From: Faecalicatena sp. Marseille-Q4148
GTDB lineage: Bacteria > Bacillota > Clostridia > Lachnospirales > Lachnospiraceae
DNA length: 64,000 bases
Direction of reading: 5' to 3'
NCBI GenBank assembly: GCA_018228665.1
Contig: CP073692.1
Coordinates: 806,001-870,000 of the forward strand
A program made the translations under genes and the position numbers. Below, one piece after another: positions 8,001-15,233 of this stretch. Within the stretch, counting starts at the first letter, position 1. Every line of letters starts with the position of its first letter. Under the pieces are notes generated by a model. That model was not told the DNA's origin and ran no database searches. It saw nothing but the letters and a program-made list of their open reading frames with translations.

Positions 8001-8621
8001 CGCATAGTCTTTTGCTAATTCCGGATTATGCGTTACCATAACAACAAGACGGTCCTTTGCTACCTTTTTCAAAAGCTCCATTACCTGTATGCTTGTATCG
8101 CTGTCAAGCGCTCCTGTCGGTTCATCTGCCAGAAGAATATCCGGATCATTGACAAGCGCTCTTGCAATAGCGACTCGCTGCATCTGTCCTCCTGACATTT
8201 GATTTGGTTTTTTGTGAAGCTGTTCTCCAAGCCCAACCTCTTCAAGCGCTGCCTTAGCTCGTTCTCTTCTCTCTGCTTTTCCGATTCCTGAAATAGTCAG
8301 TGCTAATTCCACATTCGCCAGTACACTTTGATGTGGAATCAGATTATAGCTTTGAAATACGAAACCGATCGTGTGATTCCGATAAGAATCCCAATCGCGA
8401 TCTTTGTATTTTTTCGTAGAGATACCATTGATGACAAGATCGCCGCTGTCATACCGGTCCAAACCTCCGATAATGTTAAGTAATGTCGTTTTTCCGGAGC
8501 CGCTTGGCCCGAGAATTGCAACAAATTCATTCTCTCTCAGATTCAGACTCACATCATCCAAAGCTTTTTGGATAAACTTTCCCGTTTTATATTCTTTACA
8601 GATATGTTGTATCTGAAGCAT
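5052..8621 (-). CDS. ABC transporter, fused ATPase and FtsX/MacB-type permease with large external domain
   Basis: A single polypeptide of about 1189 residues. Residues 1-230 are a LolD/MacB-type ATPase with Walker A GPSGSGKTT, signature MSGGQMQRV and Walker B LLADEPTGALD. One transmembrane helix follows near 265-290, then roughly 770 extracytoplasmic residues, then three C-terminal helices of an FtsX domain (RKKEIGILRAIGAS loop). Such mechanotransmission ABC systems handle peptides, lipoproteins or cell-wall enzymes rather than small solutes. The external domain contains three exact-period 64-residue repeats (residues 693-884). The start is ATG at 8621; a GTG at 8627 is an alternative. It has its own promoter, and no partner genes adjoin. 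Confidence 0.92.
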   Translation of the reverse strand: MLQIQHICKEYKTGKFIQKALDDVSLNLRENEFVAILGPSGSGKTTLLNIIGGLDRYDSGDLVINGISTKKYKDRDWDSYRNHTIGFVFQSYNLIPHQSVLANVELALTISGIGKAERRERAKAALEEVGLGEQLHKKPNQMSGGQMQRVAIARALVNDPDILLADEPTGALDSDTSIQVMELLKKVAKDRLVVMVTHNPELAKDYATRIVTLRDGKIRSDTNPFEVDEKEQAVPEHKNMGRSSMSFLTALSLSFHNLRTKKARTLLTSFAGSIGIIGIALILALSAGVDAYIKSIEEDTLSEYPVQIQSTGVDVTSMMMMESDGGTEKKKESEINVIDMVTNMFSKMNSNDLTSLKAYLDSSNSGIDNYAKSVEYGYGITPQIYRIQGDSVRQVHPDKSFSSLGLGSASGSNNLMSAMMSTNVFYEMPECKALYEKQYDVKAGRWPEKETECVLVLTGNGDISDFMLYTLGLRNSLELDEMIRQFIEEEPVVTPELSKNYSYREILGTTFKLVNAADYYQYDREYHVWKDKSNDDDYMKKIVESGENLEIVGIVQPSDDANSAILMPGIAYPHGLALHVAENAANSQIVKEQLAEKETDVFTKKAFGAEAEEKTPDMNSLFSVDENALKQVFGFDENVLSGGLERVFRLPANGENSNHTLDLSGMIDFKDLSIKLPDHSPITMDEILENLDITITPEQLKQMSITFLEGYKAYVAAHPEADYSQLGEQFLTFLQTAEAKQILAEHIQNMIESGGSITVSKEQLQQLIRDVMSGYEKYAQENQLTDPDKFDEYLIQYLQTPQAQQILNAWAEEHLKPNGDITVLPEQLEALAKDLVNCYSSYAAENHLPDPGRMEEHFLAYLSTDQAKEALMTGISGMIDTGKLESVISSSLKEYMEEVMKSYSTGLSEVIQTQAAAVTSQIIEQIAGSMKSTITRSMNQLSSMMEQAVTIDGEAFLNAFQMKMTGEELAELLLTTTKETAASYENNLKRLGYVEFDEPVTVSIYPKDFESKEEVVQILNTYNERMEDAGKEEQVITYADMVGTLMSSVTDIIDVISYVLIAFVAISLIVSSIMIGVITYISVLERKKEIGILRAIGASKNNISQVFNAETFIIGLGAGIIGIGLTLLMLIPGNALIHHLAGTDEINAVLPVIPAVILILLSVILTLLGGLLPSRKAAKSDPVTALRTE
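5970..6545 (-). repeat. Three tandem 64-residue repeats within the ABC/FtsX protein
   Basis: Repeat units begin at 6545, 6353 and 6161, exactly 192 bases (64 codons) apart. Each starts I-T-[IV]-x-x-E-Q-L and continues with an amphipathic helix, a Y-x-x-Y or GYxxY motif, a D/P-rich turn, a [YF]-L-[QS]-T-x-x-A-[KQ] segment and a final helix. A degenerate fourth unit may follow from 5969. The repeats are diverged at DNA level, so this is an old protein-level duplication, not a recent expansion. Confidence 0.8.
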
Positions 8622-8663
8622 CTGCACGTCTTCCTTTCCTGCTAGTATTCGTTCTGTTTTATT

Positions 8664-8692
8664 ATTATAGTCTCTTTTTTTTCATTTCACAA
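8664..8692 (-). promoter_or_regulatory. Promoter for the ABC/FtsX gene
   Basis: On the minus strand TTGTGA (8687-8692) and TATAAT (8664-8669) are separated by 17 bases, 42 bases before the chosen start codon. No operator-like palindrome was noticed in the rest of the 128-base gap. Confidence 0.65.
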
Positions 8693-8749
8693 GAAAAGAA
8701 CTATGCAGAAAATCTAAAGAATATATAAACTACTGCACAACAATATTGA

Positions 8750-9205
8750 TTAGCGCTGCGTCTGACGAAAATCCTCTGCTGAAAGCTTCCTTCTCAAAAA
8801 TATGTTCACTTCTTCGCAATAGTACAGTCTCATAGAGTCTTTTGATTCCTGAACACTGACAAGGAGTATTCCCCTGGTACTCATTGTCTCATCCGGAATC
8901 TCTGAAAGAAGTATCCTGCCGAACATAACCGCGCCGCTTATGACTATCATACTGCATATGACTGCCAGTCCTTTCACGGCATATCGTTTCCAGCCGATGT
9001 TGGTAAATTTCCCCGCAATTATCCGGATTAATGACAAAAGCCAGAGCATCCCGCCAACAATCGCGACAATAAGTAAGAGAACAGATACCCATGCTCTTAT
9101 TTCAATATGTCCGGGCAGCGGTCTTCGTAATAAAATATATACTGCTAAATATATCAAATATATAATGCCTCCAAACAGAAGGAAGCGGTTTCTCAAAACT
9201 CTCAT
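8750..9205 (-). CDS. Uncharacterised three-helix membrane protein
   Basis: A 151-residue protein I do not recognise. The start is the ATG with AGGAG 7 bases upstream; the frame is open 16 codons further without a site. Three hydrophobic segments lie near residues 8-27, 38-62 and 75-96, and the remaining C-terminal third is charged and probably on one face of the membrane. It follows the 105-residue gene at 9290 by 84 bases and may be co-transcribed with it. No function is proposed. Confidence 0.65.
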   Translation of the reverse strand: MRVLRNRFLLFGGIIYLIYLAVYILLRRPLPGHIEIRAWVSVLLLIVAIVGGMLWLLSLIRIIAGKFTNIGWKRYAVKGLAVICSMIVISGAVMFGRILLSEIPDETMSTRGILLVSVQESKDSMRLYYCEEVNIFLRRKLSAEDFRQTQR

Positions 9206-9289
9206 ATGCACTCTCCTATCATAGAGTGCAATTATAACAGAGAAAAAATGCAAATCTACTACAAAGACATTACAAAAACATTAATTTTC

Positions 9290-9607
9290 CTATGGATTTT
9301 GACTTTCCTTTATGACGTTAGCTATATGGGACTGAATTTGAATCTGCTCTGTAATTTCCTGACTATTTAGATTACAGATCGTTGTTCCCTTATAATCCGT
9401 CAACACAAACACAGCAAAAATCATTACACAGATGACTACCCGTATCCCAAATGTACCTTGGATCGTTTCTTCTGTATCAGTACCATAAATACTCTCATAA
9501 GCAGCCCGGTATCTCGGATGAATTGCCGGAATTGTTTCGCCGGCATCCCGGTAAAGCTCTCTTGCCTGACGCAAAAGTTGCCGCCGGCGTTTCTCTGTTT
9601 CGTTCAT
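9290..9607 (-). CDS. Uncharacterised single-helix membrane protein
   Basis: A 105-residue protein with a charged N-terminal half rich in Arg and Glu (residues 1-50, starting MNETEKRRRQLLRQ) and one clear transmembrane helix at about 54-69 followed by a polar C-terminus. The pattern resembles small membrane-anchored proteins found throughout Firmicutes but matches no family I can name. A GGGGGGAG site precedes the ATG. It sits downstream of the hisZ/hisIE group but is separated from it by a hairpin, so it probably belongs with the membrane gene at 8750. Confidence 0.6.
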   Translation of the reverse strand: MNETEKRRRQLLRQARELYRDAGETIPAIHPRYRAAYESIYGTDTEETIQGTFGIRVVICVMIFAVFVLTDYKGTTICNLNSQEITEQIQIQSHIANVIKESQNP

Positions 9608-9632
9608 GCTGCTCCCCCCTTATATAAAATGA

Positions 9633-9660
9633 GCATATACCACGTTACAGCAGTATATGC
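9633..9660 (-). terminator. Hairpin after the HisF-like/HisIE gene
   Basis: GCATATAC and GTATATGC form a perfect 8-bp stem with a 12-base loop. In the minus-strand direction it is followed by TCATTTTAT, a weak T tract. It marks the likely end of the hisZ-hisIE transcript. Confidence 0.5.
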
Positions 9661-9697
9661 CCTCTCTTTTTTCTTTATACGAACTTAGCCAATAACT

Positions 9698-10981
9698 TTA
9701 ACGATCTGCCAATTCCCGGATAACTTCTTCCCAGGTAACTCCCTTTTCCACCATCAGCACCATTGCATGATAGAGAAAATCTGAAAGCTCATATTTAATT
9801 TCTTCCGGATTTGGGTTTTTCGCCGCAATAATCAGCTCTGTAGATTCTTCGCCTACTTTTTTCAAAATTTTATCAATGCCTTTTTCAAACAGATAATTTG
9901 TATACGACCCTTCGATTGGATTTTCTTTCCGGTCACGAATGGTATCATAAACCCGCTCTAAAACTTGCCGTGGGTTTGTTTCATCATAATCGCTTCCTAC
10001 AATAGACTGATGAAAGCAGGATGGATTCCCGCTTTGACAGGCCGGCCCTACCGGATCTACCTTTGCAAGAAGACTTTCTTTATTACATTCGATGATCAAT
10101 GATTTTACAAACTGAAAATGTCCGTCTGCTTCTCCCTTTGTCCACAAAAGCTCTTTGTTCGGATCGAAGTACGTCATCCGTCCGGTTTTAATTGTCTGAT
10201 CAAACGCAGCCTCATTCATATAAGCAAACATTAGAACTTCATCTGTCTTATAATTCTGTACGATCACCGGCAGAAGTCCTTCACTGTTCAACTGAAACTC
10301 GGCAAAATCCATCTGACTTTCAAAGGATGCCATTTTGATTTCCTTTTCTGTACATTTCTCTTTAAATCCTTCAAAGTCCATTTCTCTGCTGCTGACATAT
10401 TTTCCAGACAGTCCCATAACACTCTGACTTTTTAAAATCTGGATCAATTCTTCCTCATCCATCGTATCAGTCAGTACAATACACGGTTTTTTCGTAATAT
10501 TAATAATAGAATCCAGATCGAGTCTGTGCATAAATAGAATTTCACTGCAGTATTCTTCAATCAAATGCTGTTGTTTAAACAATGCATCAAAATCATTCAA
10601 AGAGACTGCGATTCGTTCTCTGCCAAATTTTAAAGATACTTCCTCAAACAATTCAACTGCCGAAGATTTTGCAAGATTCAAAATAGCTCTTTTCGCTCCC
10701 GCATACAGGATTTTTTTCACATCTTCCGCTCTGCGGATATTTCCTCCCACAATGGTCGGAATCTGAATTGCCCGATTCATTTTCTTGATCAGATCGATTG
10801 TATCATCATGTTCTTCATCATCATCAGAAAGATCAAATACAAGAAGTTCATCTGCCCCGTGCAGATTATAAAATTTGGCCAGTGCAATGGGATCTTCATC
10901 GACTATTTCCGGATTATCAAACCATTTCACCGCTCTCCCATCTTTAATAAAAATACATGGGATGATTCTCTTATATGTCAT
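9698..10981 (-). CDS. hisIE: HisF-like pseudo-domain fused to HisI and HisE (histidine biosynthesis)
   Basis: A 427-residue, three-domain protein. Residues 225-320 are HisI (phosphoribosyl-AMP cyclohydrolase) with Zn-binding Cys residues in IIECNKES, GPACQSG and PSCF; the usual CHTG reads CQSG. Residues 335-427 are HisE (phosphoribosyl-ATP pyrophosphatase), with KVGEESTELIIAAK. Together they do steps 2 and 3 of histidine synthesis. Residues 1-215 are a HisA/HisF barrel, but the first catalytic Asp (CLDVKDGR) is Phe11 in CIFIKDGR and the second (AIDAK) is AVSLN, and the second phosphate-binding SGG is gone; only VGGN of the first remains. The barrel is therefore probably non-catalytic. The gene follows hisZ by 20 bases. 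Confidence 0.9.
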   Translation of the reverse strand: MTYKRIIPCIFIKDGRAVKWFDNPEIVDEDPIALAKFYNLHGADELLVFDLSDDDEEHDDTIDLIKKMNRAIQIPTIVGGNIRRAEDVKKILYAGAKRAILNLAKSSAVELFEEVSLKFGRERIAVSLNDFDALFKQQHLIEEYCSEILFMHRLDLDSIINITKKPCIVLTDTMDEEELIQILKSQSVMGLSGKYVSSREMDFEGFKEKCTEKEIKMASFESQMDFAEFQLNSEGLLPVIVQNYKTDEVLMFAYMNEAAFDQTIKTGRMTYFDPNKELLWTKGEADGHFQFVKSLIIECNKESLLAKVDPVGPACQSGNPSCFHQSIVGSDYDETNPRQVLERVYDTIRDRKENPIEGSYTNYLFEKGIDKILKKVGEESTELIIAAKNPNPEEIKYELSDFLYHAMVLMVEKGVTWEEVIRELADR

Positions 10982-11001
10982 TTTCTTATCTCCTTCTCCT
11001 G

Positions 11002-12249
11002 TTACTCTTCCTCTGCTGTAATCGTCTGCTGTTCGTTTGTCAGTAAATTGTGTACTTCGATCAGTTTTCCTTCTTTTAAATAAATCAGACGTCCGGCAAA
11101 ATGTTCAAGTCCATAACGGCAGTATTCTTCCAGGGCACATTCCGGACGTTTCCCAATGAGTTCTGTCTGCTTTTTCAAACTGCGGAATTCCTGCACAAGT
11201 TCAATTGCCTCCTGCTGCCGTTCCGGAAGAAATAATACGATTGTACGATCCATTTCTCCGTCCATAGAAACTTCCTGCTTTTCGAGCGCCTCCAAAAGTC
11301 TATCTATATTTATGGTAAATCCAACAGCCGGGCGGGATTTTCCATATTTCTCAAGCAGATGGTCATACCGTCCGCCCCGCATGAGATCTCCGGATACTTC
11401 TCCGGTTTCGGCTCGAAAGATCATTCCGGTATAATAGCCATACTTCCCGGTCATACGAAGATCAAAAGATATTTCTTCGATTCCGTAAAGTTTTAGAAGC
11501 TCGAAAACTTTTTCCAATCTGGAAATAGCCTCCATAGCTTTTCCGACCGGCGCATATTTGCGCGCAATTTTCAGTATTTCTGCTGTTCCATGCAATTCTT
11601 CAAGTTTTTCAAATGCTTCTTTTATTTCATTTCCGGTCTTAGACTGGTTCAAAAGCATCTTGATTCCGGAGGCATTTCCATTCCGAAGATATTCCCTCAG
11701 TAACCGTTCCGATTCCCCTGATAAACAAGCTGCTTCCATTAACCCCTGGCAAAATCCCACATGTCCAAGCGTAACATGGAATTGTTTCAGGCCGGATTCT
11801 TTCAGACAATCAAATGCCATTGCCAACATTTCCACATCTGCATCTGCTGTTCCGACTCCGATCAGCTCTGCATCCAGCTGCACTGAAATGTTCTGCCTCC
11901 TCTGCTGATTGCTATGGTTCACAAAAGTTTCTCCAAAACAACAAAGTCTTAGCGGCATGTCTCCTGTTTCATATAATCCGGCTGCTGCTCTTGCAATCGC
12001 CGGTGTCATATCCGGTCTTAACGTCAGAATTTCTCCCTCCCGGTCAAAAAACTTATATTGCTCTTTTGACGGAACGGTTCCTATGTCTTTCTGAAATACA
12101 TCTGCGTATTCAAACATCGGTGTCTGTATATCCTGATAGCCATATAGAGCTGCTGCCTGATGAAGTTTCCGCTCCAATTCCAATTTTTTTCTGCATTCTT
12201 TCTGATAAATGTCTCTGACTCCTTCCGGAGTATGTAATGTCTGATCCAT
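11002..12249 (-). CDS. hisZ: ATP phosphoribosyltransferase regulatory subunit HisZ
   Basis: A 415-residue class II histidyl-tRNA-synthetase paralogue that lacks tRNA charging and instead assembles with short-form HisG to make the first histidine enzyme allosterically competent. Characteristic stretches are TPEGVRDI at the N-terminus, LRPDMTPAIAR (motif 2 region), and the C-terminal RGGRYDHLL with GFTINIDRLLEAL. GGGGAG lies 6 bases before the ATG. No hisG is in the window; hisIE follows directly, so the partner must be encoded elsewhere. The C-terminal 80 residues are a divergent anticodon-binding-like region. Confidence 0.92.
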   Translation of the reverse strand: MDQTLHTPEGVRDIYQKECRKKLELERKLHQAAALYGYQDIQTPMFEYADVFQKDIGTVPSKEQYKFFDREGEILTLRPDMTPAIARAAAGLYETGDMPLRLCCFGETFVNHSNQQRRQNISVQLDAELIGVGTADADVEMLAMAFDCLKESGLKQFHVTLGHVGFCQGLMEAACLSGESERLLREYLRNGNASGIKMLLNQSKTGNEIKEAFEKLEELHGTAEILKIARKYAPVGKAMEAISRLEKVFELLKLYGIEEISFDLRMTGKYGYYTGMIFRAETGEVSGDLMRGGRYDHLLEKYGKSRPAVGFTINIDRLLEALEKQEVSMDGEMDRTIVLFLPERQQEAIELVQEFRSLKKQTELIGKRPECALEEYCRYGLEHFAGRLIYLKEGKLIEVHNLLTNEQQTITAEEE

Positions 12250-12323
12250 GCAAATCTCCCCTTTTGTCTTTTCAGTAAATTTAACTGCAAATCATCTGTG
12301 TCGCTATCCCCCCGCCGGATATA

Positions 12324-12866
12324 TTACTGTTCTGTATCCCGCTCATCCAGATCATTTTGAATCGCATCCAGATACGGAACAAGAAATCCTTTTCGCTCTT
12401 TCATAAAGTGTGCATCTGTAAGTTCTTCAAACCGTATACTCTTTCGCCCGCCGTTCTTGGCACGTTCCCAGAACTGTTTTACTTCCCGATAGGGCATGTA
12501 ATAAAGAACATCCCGCATACTGTAATAAATAATCAAAAAAGAAATTCCGCCCTGTTCCTCAAATTCCCTCATAAATGTAACCTGATGTTCATGAATGTTC
12601 TGCATCGGGAACGTATCCTGATTACATTCTTTCGCATCGAAGCAGACCGGTATCCCCTGAACTGCTCCAATATAGTCCACCGTACTTCGCTGATCAAAAT
12701 ATGCCAGCGTGATATGACGCTGCGTTTTATCAATTTTCACAGGCGTGATCGGTGTTGGAATCTTCTGGATCAGTGCAAGATGCCTGCTGAGATAATATTC
12801 ATTCGTACGATTAATAAATTCTTCCAGTGTTGACCCCCTAAGCCCTCTTGAATTCCATGTACTCAT
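12324..12866 (-). CDS. recU: Holliday junction resolvase RecU
   Basis: A 180-residue RecU-family endonuclease that cleaves four-way junctions during recombination and chromosome segregation in Firmicutes. The family pattern is clear: NSRGLRGSTLEEFINRTN at the N-terminus, the catalytic STVDYIG with FDAKE (the Asp/Glu/Lys metal site) and a C-terminal FLVPYLD. Its ATG immediately follows the TAG of the RluA-type gene with no spacer, implying co-translation. RuvA and RuvB, its functional partners, are encoded 28 kb away in this window. Confidence 0.93.
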   Translation of the reverse strand: MSTWNSRGLRGSTLEEFINRTNEYYLSRHLALIQKIPTPITPVKIDKTQRHITLAYFDQRSTVDYIGAVQGIPVCFDAKECNQDTFPMQNIHEHQVTFMREFEEQGGISFLIIYYSMRDVLYYMPYREVKQFWERAKNGGRKSIRFEELTDAHFMKERKGFLVPYLDAIQNDLDERDTEQ

Positions 12867-13829
12867 CTACAGCCCCTCTCCCCGGCATACTTTGCGAAAA
12901 CTTTCCGGAATATCTGCTGTAAAAGTCTTTCCGCTCAAATAAGAAAGCGGTCCGTCCATGTCCGGAAATTCTAATCGAAAAGCATGCAGTAATTGTGACT
13001 GAATGCCATACGCTTTCCGGTATTTTTGATTTTCTCCTGCGATTCCATATTTAAAATCTCCGAGAATCGGATGTCCCTGAGATGCCAGATGCGCTCTGAT
13101 CTGATGCGTTTTCCCCGTAATAAGATGAACTTCTAACAGTGTGGCAGCTGCCCCCACCTTAACCGGATAATATTCTGTTTCAATTCTAGAAGCATCTGCT
13201 GTTTTTTCTTTGGAAATAGTTACTTTATTCGTTTTGGCATCTTTTGTAAGCCATCCGGAAATTCGACATCCTTCTCTTACCTGTCCGGAAACGATACAGC
13301 GATAGTATTTTTTCAGACTTCGATCCCGAAACAGTTCGCTTAATGTCTGAAGCCCCGCAAGACTTTTTCCGGCCGCAAGCAAACCGCTCGTATTGCGATC
13401 TAACCGATTGCAGACAGAAGGTCGGAAACTTCGCAATGTTTCTTCTGTCAGTTCCCCTTTTTCTAACAGATAAGAAATCAGATGTTCCACTGCCGACACA
13501 TCCTCCGGCTTTGCTTTCTGAGAAAGCATCCCGACCGGTTTATTAATCAGAATAATATTGTTATCCTCATAGATAATATTAAGTTTTGATGATACCCGCT
13601 GTACCCGTACTTTTGAAAACTTTTCCAGTGTTTCCTCCGCCAGATACAGCCGTATACTGTCTCCAGGACAAAGTTTTTCGCTGCCATCCGCTTTTTTTCC
13701 ATTCAATACAATATTTTTTTTGCGAAGCATTTTATAAACAAAGCTCTTTGGCGCTTCATTCAAATACTTAAATAGCAGTTTATCCATTCTCTGCGCCGCC
13801 TCATTGGCAGAAATTATAATTTCCCGCAT
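12867..13829 (-). CDS. RluA-family pseudouridine synthase with S4 domain
   Basis: A 320-residue RNA pseudouridine synthase of the RluC/RluD type. An S4 RNA-binding domain occupies about 1-70 (RMDKLLFKYLNEAPKSFVYKMLRKKN), then the catalytic domain carries the signature NRLDRNTSGLLAAGKS with the nucleophilic Asp, and GKTHQIRAHLASQGHPILGD near the C-terminus. RluC-type enzymes modify 23S rRNA; the exact uridines cannot be told. It heads a compact series with recU, hisZ and hisIE downstream. Confidence 0.92.
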   Translation of the reverse strand: MREIIISANEAAQRMDKLLFKYLNEAPKSFVYKMLRKKNIVLNGKKADGSEKLCPGDSIRLYLAEETLEKFSKVRVQRVSSKLNIIYEDNNIILINKPVGMLSQKAKPEDVSAVEHLISYLLEKGELTEETLRSFRPSVCNRLDRNTSGLLAAGKSLAGLQTLSELFRDRSLKKYYRCIVSGQVREGCRISGWLTKDAKTNKVTISKEKTADASRIETEYYPVKVGAAATLLEVHLITGKTHQIRAHLASQGHPILGDFKYGIAGENQKYRKAYGIQSQLLHAFRLEFPDMDGPLSYLSGKTFTADIPESFRKVCRGEGL

Positions 13830-13840
13830 ATTGTTCTTCC

Positions 13841-14422
13841 TTACATTGATATATTGACCAGAAGTTGTTTAAGTCCATTTTCCAAATCTTTTACCTGGTT
13901 TCTTTCTACAGATGCAATTTTGTTCATTCCTTCTGCCCTTGTCAGAAATGCATGGTATTCCCGGAAAATTTTTACTGAAATCCCTTCATAGCCATTCTGT
14001 TTTAATATTTGTTTGATAAAATCTGCAGTATAAGCAGGATCCGCTTTCTTGTGGGAAGCATAGCCGCAAATCGTATTGCCTGAAATAACGAAACAGTCTA
14101 CCGGTAAAATTTTCTCTGTACTTGTCAGTACCGTATCATATACTTTCGTTAATAAGGCTGCTTTCTCCTCAAGATCTGTTATGATATTTTGGGAAACGGT
14201 TTTGTACGGCAAAATTGTCAATAATAATACCGCAATCTTTGATGCCGGAAGGCAGCCGATAATCGCCACGATTGTCAGCAGATTTTTTCTTGTACCGGTT
14301 TGTGTATAACCGAGTATCAAAAGTCCTGCAATGATACCCGCCTCTAAGAGAAGTTTGATGGCAAGTATCCGTTTTCTATATTTGATATATCCGGCCTCGC
14401 CGCCTGATATTTTCATATTCAT
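13841..14422 (-). CDS. Uncharacterised membrane protein with two N-terminal helices
   Basis: About 193 residues; the start is placed at the second in-frame initiator (ATG 14422) because AGAGG lies 5 bases upstream, with GTG 14428 and ATG 14416 as alternatives. Two hydrophobic helices (about 25-42 and 49-72) are followed by a 120-residue soluble part. The soluble part begins with an amphipathic coiled-coil-like stretch (IITDLEEKAALLTKVYD) and contains DCFVISGNTICGY. I do not recognise the family. It precedes the RluA-type gene by 11 bases and is probably in the same transcript. Confidence 0.65.
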   Translation of the reverse strand: MNMKISGGEAGYIKYRKRILAIKLLLEAGIIAGLLILGYTQTGTRKNLLTIVAIIGCLPASKIAVLLLTILPYKTVSQNIITDLEEKAALLTKVYDTVLTSTEKILPVDCFVISGNTICGYASHKKADPAYTADFIKQILKQNGYEGISVKIFREYHAFLTRAEGMNKIASVERNQVKDLENGLKQLLVNISM

Positions 14423-14478
14423 ATTCACCTCTTCTTTTGTTTTCTAAGCGTTCTTTCTGTGTAAGTCCTAATTCTATA

Positions 14479-15231
14479 TCAAAATCGCGCCATCACTTTC
14501 GCAATCATACTATGCGGAAGGAGCTTGCAGGCAATCCGAGCGCCTTTCATCGGTATACCGCAGACAGAAACATCGCGTCTTTTTCTGGCATTTTCCAGCG
14601 CCTGTCTGACGATTCGCTCCGGCGCGAGCGCTGTTCGTTTTTTTATTCCATCAATCCCCTGCCCTGCCCGAAGAAAAAACTCCGTTTCCGACGGTCCCGG
14701 ACAGACTGCTGTGACAGAAATCCCCTTTGGCGCTACTTCTTCCCGAAGCGCTCTGGAAAAGCTGAGTACATAGGCTTTACTCGCTGCGTAAACTGCAAAT
14801 CCTGGCTGAGGTGCAAATGCTGCTGCCGAAGAAACCTGGATAATTCTTCCGTAACTTCCAAGATAGGGCATACATAACAATGTCATTTTTGTCAGAGCCC
14901 TGCAGTTCACATCGATCATGCCAAGCTGCTCATCCACGCCAAGCTCTCCACAATTCCCGGTCTTTCCGTATCCCGCACAATTAATTAAAATTCGAACGGT
15001 TGGATTCTCTGATCTTAAAGACTCTGCAAATTCCCGATCCCAACTCTTTTTGCTAAGATCTGCTTCAAACACTCGTATCGGAATTGATGCTTTTTCTGCA
15101 AGTTCCATCAGGCGTTCTTTTCTTCTTGCAACTACCCATATCTCATCTAATGTTTTACAGCATTTCTGGAGTTCTGACACAAAAATGCGTCCAAACCCAG
15201 AAGATGCTCCTGTTACAACTGCAATTTTCAT
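14479..15231 (-). CDS. SDR-family oxidoreductase (DltE/YqjQ-like)
   Basis: A 250-residue short-chain dehydrogenase with TGASSGFGRIF (residues 7-17), NCAGYG, and catalytic Ser plus YAASKAYVLSFSRAL. Spacing and the C-terminal pattern GPSETEF resemble the DltE/short-chain dehydrogenases common in Firmicutes; the substrate is unknown. AAGGA precedes the ATG. The upstream YgiQ gene ends 2 bases before this start, so the two are translated from one message. Confidence 0.88.
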   Translation of the reverse strand: MKIAVVTGASSGFGRIFVSELQKCCKTLDEIWVVARRKERLMELAEKASIPIRVFEADLSKKSWDREFAESLRSENPTVRILINCAGYGKTGNCGELGVDEQLGMIDVNCRALTKMTLLCMPYLGSYGRIIQVSSAAAFAPQPGFAVYAASKAYVLSFSRALREEVAPKGISVTAVCPGPSETEFFLRAGQGIDGIKKRTALAPERIVRQALENARKRRDVSVCGIPMKGARIACKLLPHSMIAKVMARF

Positions 15232-15233
15232 TT

